Assembly: GCA_000818945.1 (NCBI GenBank)
Contig: KN805381.1
Span: 577,361 to 641,360 of the forward strand
Direction of reading: 5' to 3'
Length of the DNA: 64,000 nucleotides
Source of the DNA: Schizochytrium sp. CCTCC M209059
Taxonomy: Eukaryota > Sar > Bigyra > Thraustochytrida > Thraustochytriidae
A model generated the notes under the pieces. That model had not been told where the DNA came from, ran no database searches, and saw nothing but the letters and a program-made list of their open reading frames with translations. Positions 29,563 to 38,599 of this stretch are shown here, piece after piece. Positions within the stretch are counted from its first letter, which is position 1, and every line of letters begins with the position of its first letter. The position numbers and the translations under genes are program-made.

Positions 29563-29807
29563 GTTCCATCGTCGTCCTCGCCGGTGGCCACGGCAAGAGC
29601 ATCGACGCCGTCGAGGAGGCCCGCAAAGGCGCTCACCGTGGGCGTCGTGGCCGTGGCCATGGCCAGCGCAGGCGCGGGCCTTGGCGCAAACCTCAGCGCC
29701 GCCGCGCGCCTCGTCGCCACCGCCTCCTGCGGCGCGAGCTCCCGCGCCATCAGAGGCCTCGCCGCGCGCGCGCGGCCCACCGCTGCGCTCGCCGCGCGCC
29801 GCAGCAT
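29563..29807 (-). CDS. possible first exon, mitochondrial-type N-terminus
   Basis: An 81-codon stretch beginning MLRRAASAAVGRARAARPL, rich in Ala and Arg with no acidic residue in the first 20, as expected of a mitochondrial presequence. The frame runs to a consensus GTAAGT donor at 29562, which also contains an in-frame TAA. It may therefore be a first exon in phase 2 or simply a short 82-residue protein. The downstream exon could not be resolved. It faces the plus-strand exon at 30175, with the assembly gap between them. Low confidence because of extreme GC composition. Confidence 0.3.
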
Positions 29808-29952
29808 CTTCGCGGCTTTGGACGGACGGCTGGCAGCCAGGCAGGCAGACGCGCACGCAGGCACGCAGGCACGCAGGCACGCTCGCAGGCCCCGCGCAGA
29901 CGCGCACGCTCGCACGCCGCCCCCGGAGACGCGCCCGGCACGCTCGCACGCC

Positions 29953-30139
29953 NNNNNNNNNNNNNNNNNNNNNNNNNNNNNNNNNNNNNNNNNNNNNNNN
30001 NNNNNNNNNNNNNNNNNNNNNNNNNNNNNNNNNNNNNNNNNNNNNNNNNNNNNNNNNNNNNNNNNNNNNNNNNNNNNNNNNNNNNNNNNNNNNNNNNNNN
30101 NNNNNNNNNNNNNNNNNNNNNNNNNNNNNNNNNNNNNNN
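29953..30139. other. assembly gap (187 N)
   Basis: A run of N. Flanking sequence on the left is GGCACGCA-type repeat and GC-rich on both sides, so a collapsed or unsequenced GC-rich repeat is likely. The stated length may be an estimate. The presumed divergent promoter of the two flanking small genes is partly lost here. Confidence 0.98.
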
Positions 30140-30174
30140 GGGCCGGCGCGGGGCAGAGGAATGCCGCGGCGACG

Positions 30175-30768
30175 ATGTTGAGATTCGCGGAGGCGCCGGC
30201 GCCGGCGGCGAGGCGAGCGACCTTCGCGCTGCCGGGGAGGAGAATCCACGCCGCGGTGCCGACGGGGACATTAGTGGTCCCGGTGGCCGCGCCCATGCCC
30301 GCCGTCGATTTTGGCACGCTGCTTGAGCAGCTAATGTGCTCGTCGGCACCTATCAAAGATAGGTAAGTCGCGAAGGGCGCGTGGCGACTCGACTCGACTC
30401 GACTCGACTCGACTCGACTCGACTCGACTCGACTCGACTCGACGGTTAGGAATTGTGTGTTTGAGCAAGCGAGCGAGCGAGTGAAGAAACGAACGAATGA
30501 ACCAAGGAATAGTAAACGACTACTTCAATGACAGAGTCGAATGGTGTGAACGAACGAATCAGTTCTCCATTTTCACAAACCCTGTGTAGCGAACGATGAC
30601 CTCCTTTCTGACTGTCGTTTTCGTTTCCGTTTCTCGCTTGCTAGCTAGCTTGCTTGCTCGCTTTGCTTGCTTGCATACCTTTTGCCTCGTGTGCCGCTAC
30701 CTCACGACAACCCTAGCGAAAAGCTCTGCTTGCAAACGTGCCCACTCGCTTCGCTCGATACCAAGTGA
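30175..30768 (+). CDS. possible small two-exon gene
   Basis: Inferred join of 30175-30362 and 30717-30768, 79 residues. Exon 1 begins MLRFAEAPAPAARRATFALP, basic and Ala-rich like an organelle presequence, and continues with a hydrophobic TLVVPVAAPMPAV stretch. It ends at a consensus GTAAGT donor in phase 2. The acceptor CCCTAG at 30711-30716 restores the frame, which closes at TGA 30766-30768. Another acceptor (AACAG near 30785) would give a longer second exon. The intron contains the (GACTC)11 array. I do not recognise the product and the splice choice is uncertain. Confidence 0.32.
30386..30440. repeat. GACTC pentamer array, 11 perfect units
   Basis: Eleven uninterrupted GACTC units. It lies 23 bases downstream of a GTAAGT donor-like site, so it is either intronic in the small gene at 30175 or intergenic. 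Perfect repetition suggests length polymorphism. Confidence 0.95.
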
Positions 30769-30878
30769 ACACATTGAACTAACAGCAAGCGCGAGTGCCT
30801 GCGAACTCGCCGCTCCGTTCATTTGATGCTTTCTACCATCAATCGCGAAGATGACATACGCATACATTTTGCCTTTAG

Positions 30879-31514
30879 TCAAGTTTCCATGGAGGTGAGA
30901 TCCTCTGCCTGCAGACTACTTTCCTTATTAGGTGGTATACCCTTACTTATGATGAAGACTTATGTGAGAAAACGTTTGACCCCTGGCAAACCTACCTTGC
31001 GCTTGATCTCGACGCAATCCCCTCTAGCAATGCAATCGCAAATTCGCGCAGCGTCGTCGAGCGGACTTCCACCAAGTGTGGCAACGAGAAGACTTGGAGC
31101 AGGCGCTGGCGCGCCTCGCGCAGCGCCGTCATGACGGCGAAGTCTCCCGTGCGGCCTTTGTCGATCAGCGTCGCGCTGACAGGCCACCTGGATGAGCCAG
31201 CGAATACTTTGCTCCCCGGGCCCACACGAGATGGTCATTGATTTTTCACCAAGGAGTCTCACTTGCACTGTCAGGGCTTCTTCAATATCATTTTGGAGGA
31301 TATGTGAATCATGTGAATCTGTTTTTGTAAACGAGCGACGGCCAGCATTTGCGTTGGCTACCTTTGAGGATCCGCGCTTCATTTCAAGACCTAGCTGTCC
31401 CAGTGGAAGTGCGCCATCGTACTCGTGCATCGATGATGCTGACAGGCGTCGTCCATTGAAGCCAACGATCTCGACATCAGCGCCTAGGTCCCCTGTGCTG
31501 TCATCCCGTTGCAT
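30879..31514 (-). CDS. hypothetical protein, two exons, frame conflict
   Basis: Best model: 31514-30996 joined to 30908-30879, 182 residues, using a GTAGGT donor after EIKRK and a TGCAG acceptor that gives a nine-residue ending. About the first 75 residues are hydrophilic. ALTVQVRLLGEKSMTISCGP and the later GDCVEIKRK region have the alternating strand pattern of a ubiquitin-like or beta-grasp domain, but this is tentative. Between about 31190 and 31000 another frame on the same strand (DFAVMTALREARQRLLQVF) has higher GC at third positions and also looks coding. A frameshift, sequencing error or missed intron is therefore possible. Not recognised. Confidence 0.4.
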
Positions 31515-31925
31515 GGTTTATAATTGTGTTTACTTTCCCGGCAGCGTCGTTCCTCAAGCTAGGTCTACGCTGCAGGAAAGATCAGATCATCGCATCGGGC
31601 GAGCTTCTTTGCATTGCGGTATGCTTTTTGGCGAGAGAGAAGGCGTCTTGATCTCATTTGAGTCCTCGCAGGGCTCTTGTCCCGGTATCAACCAATTTAC
31701 CGGATCATTTTTTCATTTTTTATTTTTTCATTTTAGACCTCTCTATCTTTTCGATGAGGCGCAATCCCATTCCAACTCCCCAAGCTATTTTTCACCAATC
31801 GTGATCTTGCGCTTTTTTGAAAAGGTAAAGTGGCCGCAACCTCGAATCCACAGCCCCCGACAAGAGAATGCTATCTCATTATTTGTTTTATAGTTTATCT
31901 TTTTTTTTTGTGCGTGGGTGATTGT
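31515..31925. other. AT-rich spacer
   Basis: 411 bases between two minus-strand genes. It contains T-rich runs (31700-31740 and 31890-31912) and no open frame of note. Confidence 0.6.
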
Positions 31926-33140
31926 TTACGAGGTTGCAACGCTAGGAAACTCGCGACCAACACGCCAGTCTAGCAGCGAGGGAACATCAGTCTGCACCAT
32001 ACGCAAAAGATCCGCAGCACGAGCGTTACGCATGGCTACACCAACAAGAACGCGCGCATCGTCAATCACGCGGTTGTCGTCGCTTTGATGCTTGCGCACC
32101 AGATCAAAATTTTGCTCAAAACATTGCACGGCCGCATCATGGTTTCCAGCTTGGGCATGAACGAGACCAAGGCTGCGGCACGCAGAAGCCTCCATGGCTT
32201 GATTGTATGTCTGACGAGCGATCTCCAACGCTTTGTTCAGGCACTCAACCGCTTTGGCAGTCTTGCCATCCATTTGAAGGTACGCCTGTGCAAGTAACTC
32301 ACAAACACTGCCCATGTCCGCGAGCTTGTTCGATTTTTCGAAATAGTCCAAGCTTTGCGAGAGCGCAACGATGGCCCGCTCTGGCTTTCCAAGCGTGCAA
32401 AATGCGCGACCTAAGCGTGCATTTCCTTGTGCTTTGGCCGCAGGATTCTTTTCTTCCGAGGCGATGCGAACGACGCGCTCCAAGTAGTCGACAATGGCAT
32501 CTCGGTCCTGAGACGTCGGATTGCGAGAGTCCTCGAGCTCCTGGGCGCGCCTGTCGTACACGATCGCAAGCTGTTGGCGCCCCTTGAGCGCCGCGCCGGC
32601 GTCCTCGACTTGCGTGGCAAGCTCCACATAGCGCTCAAGATGTGAAATGGCTTCGGCCGTCTTGTTTTGCAGGCGCTGCAACGTTGTGCCGAGGCAAAAA
32701 CGAGCTTCCTTTTCGCTGGCCGCGTCGCTGACAAGCTGCGCGATTTTGAGGCCCTTTTCGTAAAATACAGTTCCCGTCTCAAAATCACCTTTGTCGCAGA
32801 ATGCGACGGCCAAGTCGCGGTAATTCTCAAAGACAATAGTCGGCGCACCTCCTCGACGGGCCTTTTCAGCCCCTGTTAGCTTTTCTTGGATAAAGGCAAG
32901 GTCCACCTTGGCTTCCTCCGCGTCTGCCGGCGCCGCTGTGGCATTTGCTTTTTCGTTTTTCTGCGGCTTGAGATGTCCTTGCTGCGAGCTCGAAGTAGAA
33001 GAGGATGAAGAAGAACCATTGGTTACGTCATTCTTGTGCTGCAAGTAGAAAAAGTCCACGTAGGATTGCACGAACCCTCTCGTGAGGATCTCAACGCAGT
33101 AGGCGAGCTCCTCCGGCTCCTTGGCGTTGGTCGCGGCCAT
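31926..33140 (-). CDS. TTC29-like tetratricopeptide repeat protein
   Basis: 404 residues. The opening AYCVEILTRGFVQSYVDFFYLQH matches the N-terminal block of TTC29 (a TPR protein of motile cilia). A Ser-rich, low-complexity insert (about 44-75) is followed by TPR units from about 105 to 370, for example ARLGRAFCTLGKPERAIVALS, VCELLAQAYLQM and CRSLGLVHAQAGNHDAAVQCF. In animals and green algae TTC29 acts in axonemal dynein transport or assembly. That would fit an organism with flagellated zoospores. It diverges from the membrane protein at 33691. The ATG is in a good context (GCCATGG). The TPR call is certain; the TTC29 assignment is likely. Confidence 0.82.
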   Translation of the reverse strand: MAATNAKEPEELAYCVEILTRGFVQSYVDFFYLQHKNDVTNGSSSSSSTSSSQQGHLKPQKNEKANATAAPADAEEAKVDLAFIQEKLTGAEKARRGGAPTIVFENYRDLAVAFCDKGDFETGTVFYEKGLKIAQLVSDAASEKEARFCLGTTLQRLQNKTAEAISHLERYVELATQVEDAGAALKGRQQLAIVYDRRAQELEDSRNPTSQDRDAIVDYLERVVRIASEEKNPAAKAQGNARLGRAFCTLGKPERAIVALSQSLDYFEKSNKLADMGSVCELLAQAYLQMDGKTAKAVECLNKALEIARQTYNQAMEASACRSLGLVHAQAGNHDAAVQCFEQNFDLVRKHQSDDNRVIDDARVLVGVAMRNARAADLLRMVQTDVPSLLDWRVGREFPSVATS

Positions 33141-33690
33141 GGCGAGAAGTGAACAGGAAAGGTCCGCTTGGTCTAGTCGGCTTCAAAAGAGGGAGAGAAA
33201 GCGTTCAAGAATCTGCGCTCGACGACAGTTCACGCGGCTCGGCGCGCAGTACGCTGCCCCGCGTAGCGCGCTGCCTTTTCAGCTCAGCGCACGTAGAAAG
33301 CAATCCTTGAGTACTTTTTATCGCAAACGACCTTGACACTCACCTTTTCGCTCGAAGATACAAGAAACGATCCGTTGGGTCCCCCGTCGACTACTTAATG
33401 TAAAGGGTGAAGAGTCGAGCCACTGTGGGGGGTGATATGTAGACAGATGATCACCGATGCACGTTTGTGGAATGGCCAAGCGCACAAGAGGTGCCAATAC
33501 TATGTATACCGACATTGATTTTGTAAGCATCTGCATTCGCTTATTGCGCTTATTGTTGGCTAGTGGCGAACAAGTCGACCGAGTAAAGCATGCACCCGAA
33601 CCTTATCCACACAAGTACGCATCCAGTCCTGTATCCTTGACTTTCCCGTGGGGCTGGCTAGCTAGCCAAGCAGCTAGCTAGCTAGCAAGG
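33141..33690. other. divergent promoter region
   Basis: 550 bases shared by the TTC29-like gene (minus) and the polytopic membrane protein (plus). It contains a GTATACC word near 33500 and a TAGC-rich leader at 33656-33686. No gene is seen. Confidence 0.6.
33656..33686. repeat. CTAG/GCTAGC-rich leader repeat
   Basis: Interrupted GCTA tetramers (seven or so) directly before the start codon at 33691, with five bases between. GCTAGC is self-complementary, so the leader RNA could fold. Confidence 0.7.
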
Positions 33691-35463
33691 ATGAGCAACA
33701 TCGACCATGGCACCAGCGTTACGGAAGCACCGCAAGCCGGCGAGAAGGAGACCAGTGCTCACGTGCCGGAGCCGCGCAGCGTGCGCTTTGTCTTTCCGGA
33801 GATTCGGCCGACCCTTGTCGATCCAACGCGGACTCTCGCGAGAGTCCTTGGGCATCCAAACTTTGCAATACAGCATACAAAGCCGAAGCTATTCAAGTCC
33901 ATTCTCGTCCTAGTGTGTCTTATTGGCTTTGTTATTGCCCGCTTCCTCGAGCAAGACCGCGCAGCCTTGGTAATGCAGCTGCCAGCACTTTATCTCGTCT
34001 CTCGCGCTCCGCTTAGTTACAGAGTCGATATTACGGCTCGCCTGAGTGAGTCCTTTTGCGTATTTTACGCGGCAGCAAATCTCTTTGGCTTTTGGATTTG
34101 CTATGTGCTATTCTCGCGCGGAGACGCAATACGAGCTGCAGGCTCGGCGATTTTCTTCCTCACGCCTTCTATGGCCTTTTTAGACGCCTTGCCCTTTGCG
34201 CTTCGGTTCAGGGTTGCTAAACTCTGTTTCTGCTTTGTTGTCATCTTTGTTGTCTTTGCAATGGCCATTTCGATCGGGCACATCTCTGTCTCTCATGGTG
34301 AAGGGAAGATCGTCAACCAAGGCGGCATTGAAGACGTGAAATCCAACCTCTCTGCTGTTGCAGCCTCTTTCGGCACGAATGCCGCCATCTTCCTCTTCAA
34401 GTTTGCATACTCGGTGCACATGCGTCCATATCAGCTGAGCATGGCTGCAGCGCCCATGCGTTCCGTCGAAGCGGACCATCGGGAGCTGCAAGCTCTTCAC
34501 GCCAAACTTCAGGAGTTGTGCTGTCGTATCGCGAATGGAGCCGAAGCACCCGATTCCGCCCACGCGGTCGCGCGGGGCACCATCGTCGTTCCTGACCAAG
34601 GCAAGAGCGCAGCGATCAACGCCGAACATCAGGTCACAGCAATGATGTCTCTCATGGCACCTGTGCCAATGTTTCGCCGACGTAAATTGATGCCATCGTG
34701 GTGCGTGCGAATGTCGCGGGCTATCCACCGATCATTACCTATGCCAGGCCCGACATTGCTCACAATGAGCTTTGTGAGCCATGCCTTGACGCTCGTGGGT
34801 CTTACTGGCAGACTCGACGATCATCTTTCATGGGTGTACGGCGTGGTTCTTGGGATCAACGTGATTTGCGCTATCGCTACGCTGGGTTCGGTGAACCGGG
34901 ATGTGGGCCGTTTGCTGTTGCAGCACTTTGAGATCAGATTTCTATTACTTGCATTGACCAGCACATGCGTCGCCTTGACCATGGTTCTTCCCCTTCGTCG
35001 CTGGTTTCTCGTTCCCGCAGACTCTTTAATTGCCACTTCGAGCGTGCTCACGGACGCCTCCCCGCTAATGCTCGCTCACTCGAGGACTCTGGTTGGTTGT
35101 GTTTTGAGCAACCTTGTCCTCTTTGTTGGCTGCATGGTGTTGCTTTATTCGTGGAAGAGTCTCGCCCCAAACATGTTTGATGGGGGCCACTCCATCGAGT
35201 GGGTTGTGGGTACCTTTCGCGCGAGTCCGCATCAACTGGCGCTCAGTTCGCTCTGGGTCCTCTTCATTTTCCACGTCAAGTATCTTTATCACGCGATTGC
35301 CAGGCCAACCCGCTGCTTAGTTCTTGAGGCTCCTATTGCACTACTAAAATTGTCCAAGACAGACTTTGAGGCCCTTTGCGTTCTCTACGATGAGGCGTTG
35401 CACAAGGCAGAAAACCGTAGCGCCGCAGCATCCACACAAAACCCTGCGGCCAACAACTCATGA
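33691..35463 (+). CDS. hypothetical polytopic membrane protein
   Basis: 590 residues, not recognised. About nine to eleven membrane helices are visible, for example near 69-86, 120-140, 150-168, 177-197, 224-240, 352-372, 382-400, 414-434, 466-488 and 513-533. A cytosolic-looking loop at about 255-345 is hydrophilic with a short helical EADHRELQALHAKLQELC segment. The N-terminal 65 residues and the C-terminal Asn/Ala-rich tail are hydrophilic. There is no cleavable signal. The helices are clustered as 6 plus 5, with the loop between, which is a transporter- or receptor-like layout, but no motif identifies the function. Confidence 0.75.
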   Translation: MSNIDHGTSVTEAPQAGEKETSAHVPEPRSVRFVFPEIRPTLVDPTRTLARVLGHPNFAIQHTKPKLFKSILVLVCLIGFVIARFLEQDRAALVMQLPALYLVSRAPLSYRVDITARLSESFCVFYAAANLFGFWICYVLFSRGDAIRAAGSAIFFLTPSMAFLDALPFALRFRVAKLCFCFVVIFVVFAMAISIGHISVSHGEGKIVNQGGIEDVKSNLSAVAASFGTNAAIFLFKFAYSVHMRPYQLSMAAAPMRSVEADHRELQALHAKLQELCCRIANGAEAPDSAHAVARGTIVVPDQGKSAAINAEHQVTAMMSLMAPVPMFRRRKLMPSWCVRMSRAIHRSLPMPGPTLLTMSFVSHALTLVGLTGRLDDHLSWVYGVVLGINVICAIATLGSVNRDVGRLLLQHFEIRFLLLALTSTCVALTMVLPLRRWFLVPADSLIATSSVLTDASPLMLAHSRTLVGCVLSNLVLFVGCMVLLYSWKSLAPNMFDGGHSIEWVVGTFRASPHQLALSSLWVLFIFHVKYLYHAIARPTRCLVLEAPIALLKLSKTDFEALCVLYDEALHKAENRSAAASTQNPAANNS

Positions 35464-36289
35464 GCTGACCATTGGCGACCACTCATTTTCACTCAAGTTG
35501 TTAGATTATCCCGTTGACGGATTGCAAGTATGCAAGCAAGCAGGCGGCACAGCAATCCAAGCAAACCAAAAGCATAACCTCAATCGCCGGTGCGTGTTGC
35601 CGCGCGGCGGCGCAGCGGCGCCACGTTGCCCCCGCGCGGGGTGGTGGGGGCGCCGGTCTACATGCGCGACGTCGTGCCACCATGCAAAATTACACGGCCA
35701 AGGACATCGCTGGCCTTCACGGAGTGATTTGTGTGGCTGGTTGATTGGCTGGCGGCGGGCTGGCGGGCTGGCTGAGCTGGCTGGCTGGCTGGGGCAGCGC
35801 AAGCGACGAAGAGCACAAGCGGAGTCTACGTTACGTTGCTCGCTCGCTTTCAGGCTGTGTTTGCAGCTTGCTCAATCTGTTTCTGTATCGTAAGTGAACA
35901 CGTGGTGGTGACGGAGAAGAGGAAGAAGAAGATGATGATGAAGAAAGTGAAGGAAAACAAAAGGAGGTCCATGATGCTATTTGAAAACAAGTTATCCCTG
36001 TCTGAGAAAAAACTCGTGCGGAGGAAACAACACACTGAAAATGCTGAGACTGTTCATGCGCCGCGAGTGCCATCATTATCCTCTTCTTTTCGGCTCGAGA
36101 GAGAATGAGAAGAGGCAAGCATACTAACGCACGTTTTTGTTCTCTCCATTTTGCGTTTTTGCCTCTCGACAGCTCTTTGTCAAGAAAGACTCCAATTCCG
36201 TCTGTATACATAAAGATGTGTGACTTTTTATACGCATTCGACTGATAGATAAAAAAATTTAAAAGGGTGCTGCTCTTTTGTGACTTTGA
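35464..36289. other. convergent 3' spacer
   Basis: 826 bases between the membrane protein (plus) and the first alpha/beta hydrolase (minus). It includes GGCTGGCTGG repeats (35745-35795) and GAAGAAGATGATGATG (35915-35945), which give poly-Ser frames on the minus strand. No gene is supported. Confidence 0.6.
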
Positions 36290-37468
36290 TTAGCAAAGAA
36301 AAGCGCGCGAGCGCGCAAAGCCAGCGATCGAGATGAGAGTGTCCATGGCCATCTCCGGAACAGACCCGGAGCAGCCCATCGCGGTGGAAGCGTGCACCGC
36401 GCCAATAAGGACCTTGCAGGTAGCGCGCACGCCAGCCTTCATGAGTCGTCGCGAAAAGAGAATGCCTTCATCGCGGAGGGGATCGAGCTCCGAAACCTGA
36501 ATGGTGGTCCGCGGGAACTGCTTGATGTCCTCATCCGTAGCAAAAGCAGCCCAGGAAAGCGGATCCTTCTTGCGAAAGGCATCAATGCTGTACTCGATCG
36601 CAGCAACCTCGTTGCCCGGCAAGTTGAGAAAGACCTGGTTGCATTCGCTGTTGAGGTGGCTCGTGCCGAGGATGCCATTGTCCTGAACATCCTGCGGCCA
36701 CTGACCCGCAATGTACGGGCAGAGGGGGTAGATGCCATGCTGGATAAGGTAGCGCTCGCCGTCGCGGATGGCCTTGAGCGCAATGGTGAGAGTGAGGTTG
36801 CCGCCGCCACTGTCGCCCGAGACGACGATGCGCTCGTCAATGCCGAGGGACTCCTTGCTTGCATGGATCCACTTGAGCGCGCTGTAGCAGTCGTTGAGGC
36901 CAGCAGGAAAGGGTGCGGTCTCGCTCTGGTGCTCTGTGGGCACTGTGGTGTTGCGGTACTCGGCCATAACCACCACCACGCCTTGACGCGCAAGCACCTT
37001 GCAAAGGGTGAAGTATTCTGGGTTGTAGATGCTGTTGAAGGCCATTCCTCCACCATGAATGTACATGACGCAGGGCAGTGGACCTTCTCCGAATTCGGAT
37101 CTGTCTTTGGGCTTGATAACGCAAATGGGGACGGTGTTTCCGTCGGGTTCGGAGGTAATCTTGTCCGTGGAGATCTCCAAGTCGTCTTCTTTTGCCATGG
37201 CCTTGACTTCTTCGGGCAGATCAATCGGCTTTTCCTTGGCGACGATGGCCATAAATTTGGGCACATCTCTTTCCAAGCGCGATTTCACCAGCTCCTTGTA
37301 GGTGGTCTCGTCGTGGTTGTAGCTGAGAAGCAGGTTCACTCCAAACACGGCAAGACGCATCGTGTCCTTCTTGTACCCCGGATGCACCTTGGGGTTCTCC
37401 ATGAGCACATCGAGAGCCTTCAAGAGGCGCTCATCCACCTCGGGGTTCGACTCATGACGCAGACTCAT
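36290..37468 (-). CDS. HSL-family alpha/beta hydrolase (copy 1)
   Basis: 392 residues. The oxyanion-hole motif HGGG is at 138-141 (MYIHGGGMAFN), the nucleophile is S220 in GDSGGGNL, the acid is D329 in SELDPLRDEG, and the base is H359 in GAVHAS. This is the hormone-sensitive-lipase (alpha/beta hydrolase fold 3) subfamily of esterases acting on acyl esters. The N-terminal 90 residues are a helical cap region. No signal peptide or membrane helix, so it is probably cytosolic. A paralogue sits 1.1 kb upstream on the same strand (38600), sharing PYIAG(Q/R)WPQDV and GILGTSHLNS. Codon use is GC-rich. A (GCCTC)n repeat lies 30-57 bases upstream of the start. Confidence 0.9.
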   Translation of the reverse strand: MSLRHESNPEVDERLLKALDVLMENPKVHPGYKKDTMRLAVFGVNLLLSYNHDETTYKELVKSRLERDVPKFMAIVAKEKPIDLPEEVKAMAKEDDLEISTDKITSEPDGNTVPICVIKPKDRSEFGEGPLPCVMYIHGGGMAFNSIYNPEYFTLCKVLARQGVVVVMAEYRNTTVPTEHQSETAPFPAGLNDCYSALKWIHASKESLGIDERIVVSGDSGGGNLTLTIALKAIRDGERYLIQHGIYPLCPYIAGQWPQDVQDNGILGTSHLNSECNQVFLNLPGNEVAAIEYSIDAFRKKDPLSWAAFATDEDIKQFPRTTIQVSELDPLRDEGILFSRRLMKAGVRATCKVLIGAVHASTAMGCSGSVPEMAMDTLISIAGFARSRAFLC

Positions 37469-37496
37469 CGTCCTTATCTCTCTATACGCTCGTTTC

Positions 37497-37525
37497 GCCC
37501 CGCCTCGCCTCGCCTCGCCTCGCCT
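37497..37525. repeat. CCTCG pentamer repeat
   Basis: About five CCTCG units 30-57 bases upstream of the hydrolase start codon at 37468, so probably in its leader or core promoter. Confidence 0.85.
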
Positions 37526-37601
37526 TACCTCGGTCTGCGATCTGTCTCGCTCCTCGTCGATTCCAATTCAGGTTTGCAAATCCCGGCGCTCGATCTTCGT
37601 T

Positions 37602-37632
37602 CGTTCGTTCGTTCGTTCGTTCGATCGATCGA
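37602..37632. repeat. TTCG / ATCG tetramer repeat
   Basis: About five TTCG units followed by three ATCG units. The self-complementary TCGA core makes it able to form hairpins. About 140-165 bases upstream of the hydrolase start. Confidence 0.85.
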
Positions 37633-38599
37633 TTCTTCATTCTCGCCTTTCCAATGCCTGCCCGATCCTTATCCCACTCATGATTCATAACATCAAGATC
37701 TTGCGCAGGATTCACAAGGGCCGCGCATCCAGGCAGGCGCCGCCAGACGCCGGTCGGTCCTACGGAGCGCGCCGGATCTGGCCCCGAATCCGTCCAGGAT
37801 CCTGCGCCAGCAGTGGGAGCAGAACAACGTCGTCCCGTTCGGCCGCGCCGTCGCCGTCTGGCCGGAGAGTCCGCGCCGCGTCGCCATCGCGCAGGCGCTG
37901 GCTGACGACGAACTGGGGCCCATCGTGCCACGAGATCGCCTTTCTGTGTCGCTTCGACCCTGGCGCGACGGACTGACTGACAGTGACTGCGACTTGCCTT
38001 TACTGCGCGTGAGATCATCAGAAAAGGAAGACGTGTCCCGCGGGAAGGAAGGAAGGAAGGAAGGAACGAAGTCTTCAATTTGGGGGGGGCGTGAGTTGAG
38101 GAGTCTGGGCCAGATCCGGGCGATCAATTGACGGGAGGAACAGGCGAGCTCAGGCGACACAGCGGGGGCTCGCGGCCGAGAGCGTGGCGTACGAGCGGTG
38201 AGTTGGAAAAAATGAGATTTTGATGGATAATTTCAGATTCGTTGCTCAATGAAGACGGAAAAATTCCTGTTTCAACTCAACTTCGTTGCTCGCATCGCTG
38301 GAGAGTACGATGGAGCTGCTGCAGCTGACAGAGAAAGAGTTCAGAGTCTAAACTATACGCCTGCCAGAGCATACTTTATAATTTTTTTGGTAGAAAATGA
38401 GGAGCTGTGGCGCGCAATGGAAACTCAAACTTGGGCATGCCATGCGACGACGAATGTCGAGGTGCGAGAGCACATGGATGCCGACTCGTATAACTTAGAA
38501 TAAAATGAAATTGTATGGTAGTACCACACACGACAGAGAAGCCAGAGTAATACAGGCCTTGGTGGGCTGGTGTGGGATGCGGCGAAAGGACAGAAAGAC

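Larger units (their letters stand above)
37469..38599. other. spacer between the two hydrolase genes
   Basis: 1.1 kb carrying several simple repeats (37497-37525, 37602-37632, 38042-38064) and a GC-rich block at 37690-37990. That block is open on the plus strand from 37691 to 38131 (147 codons), with protein-like segments such as ILRQQWEQNNVVPFGRAVAV. The frame has no ATG near its start and no clear acceptor, so it is not called as a gene. Confidence 0.5.
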
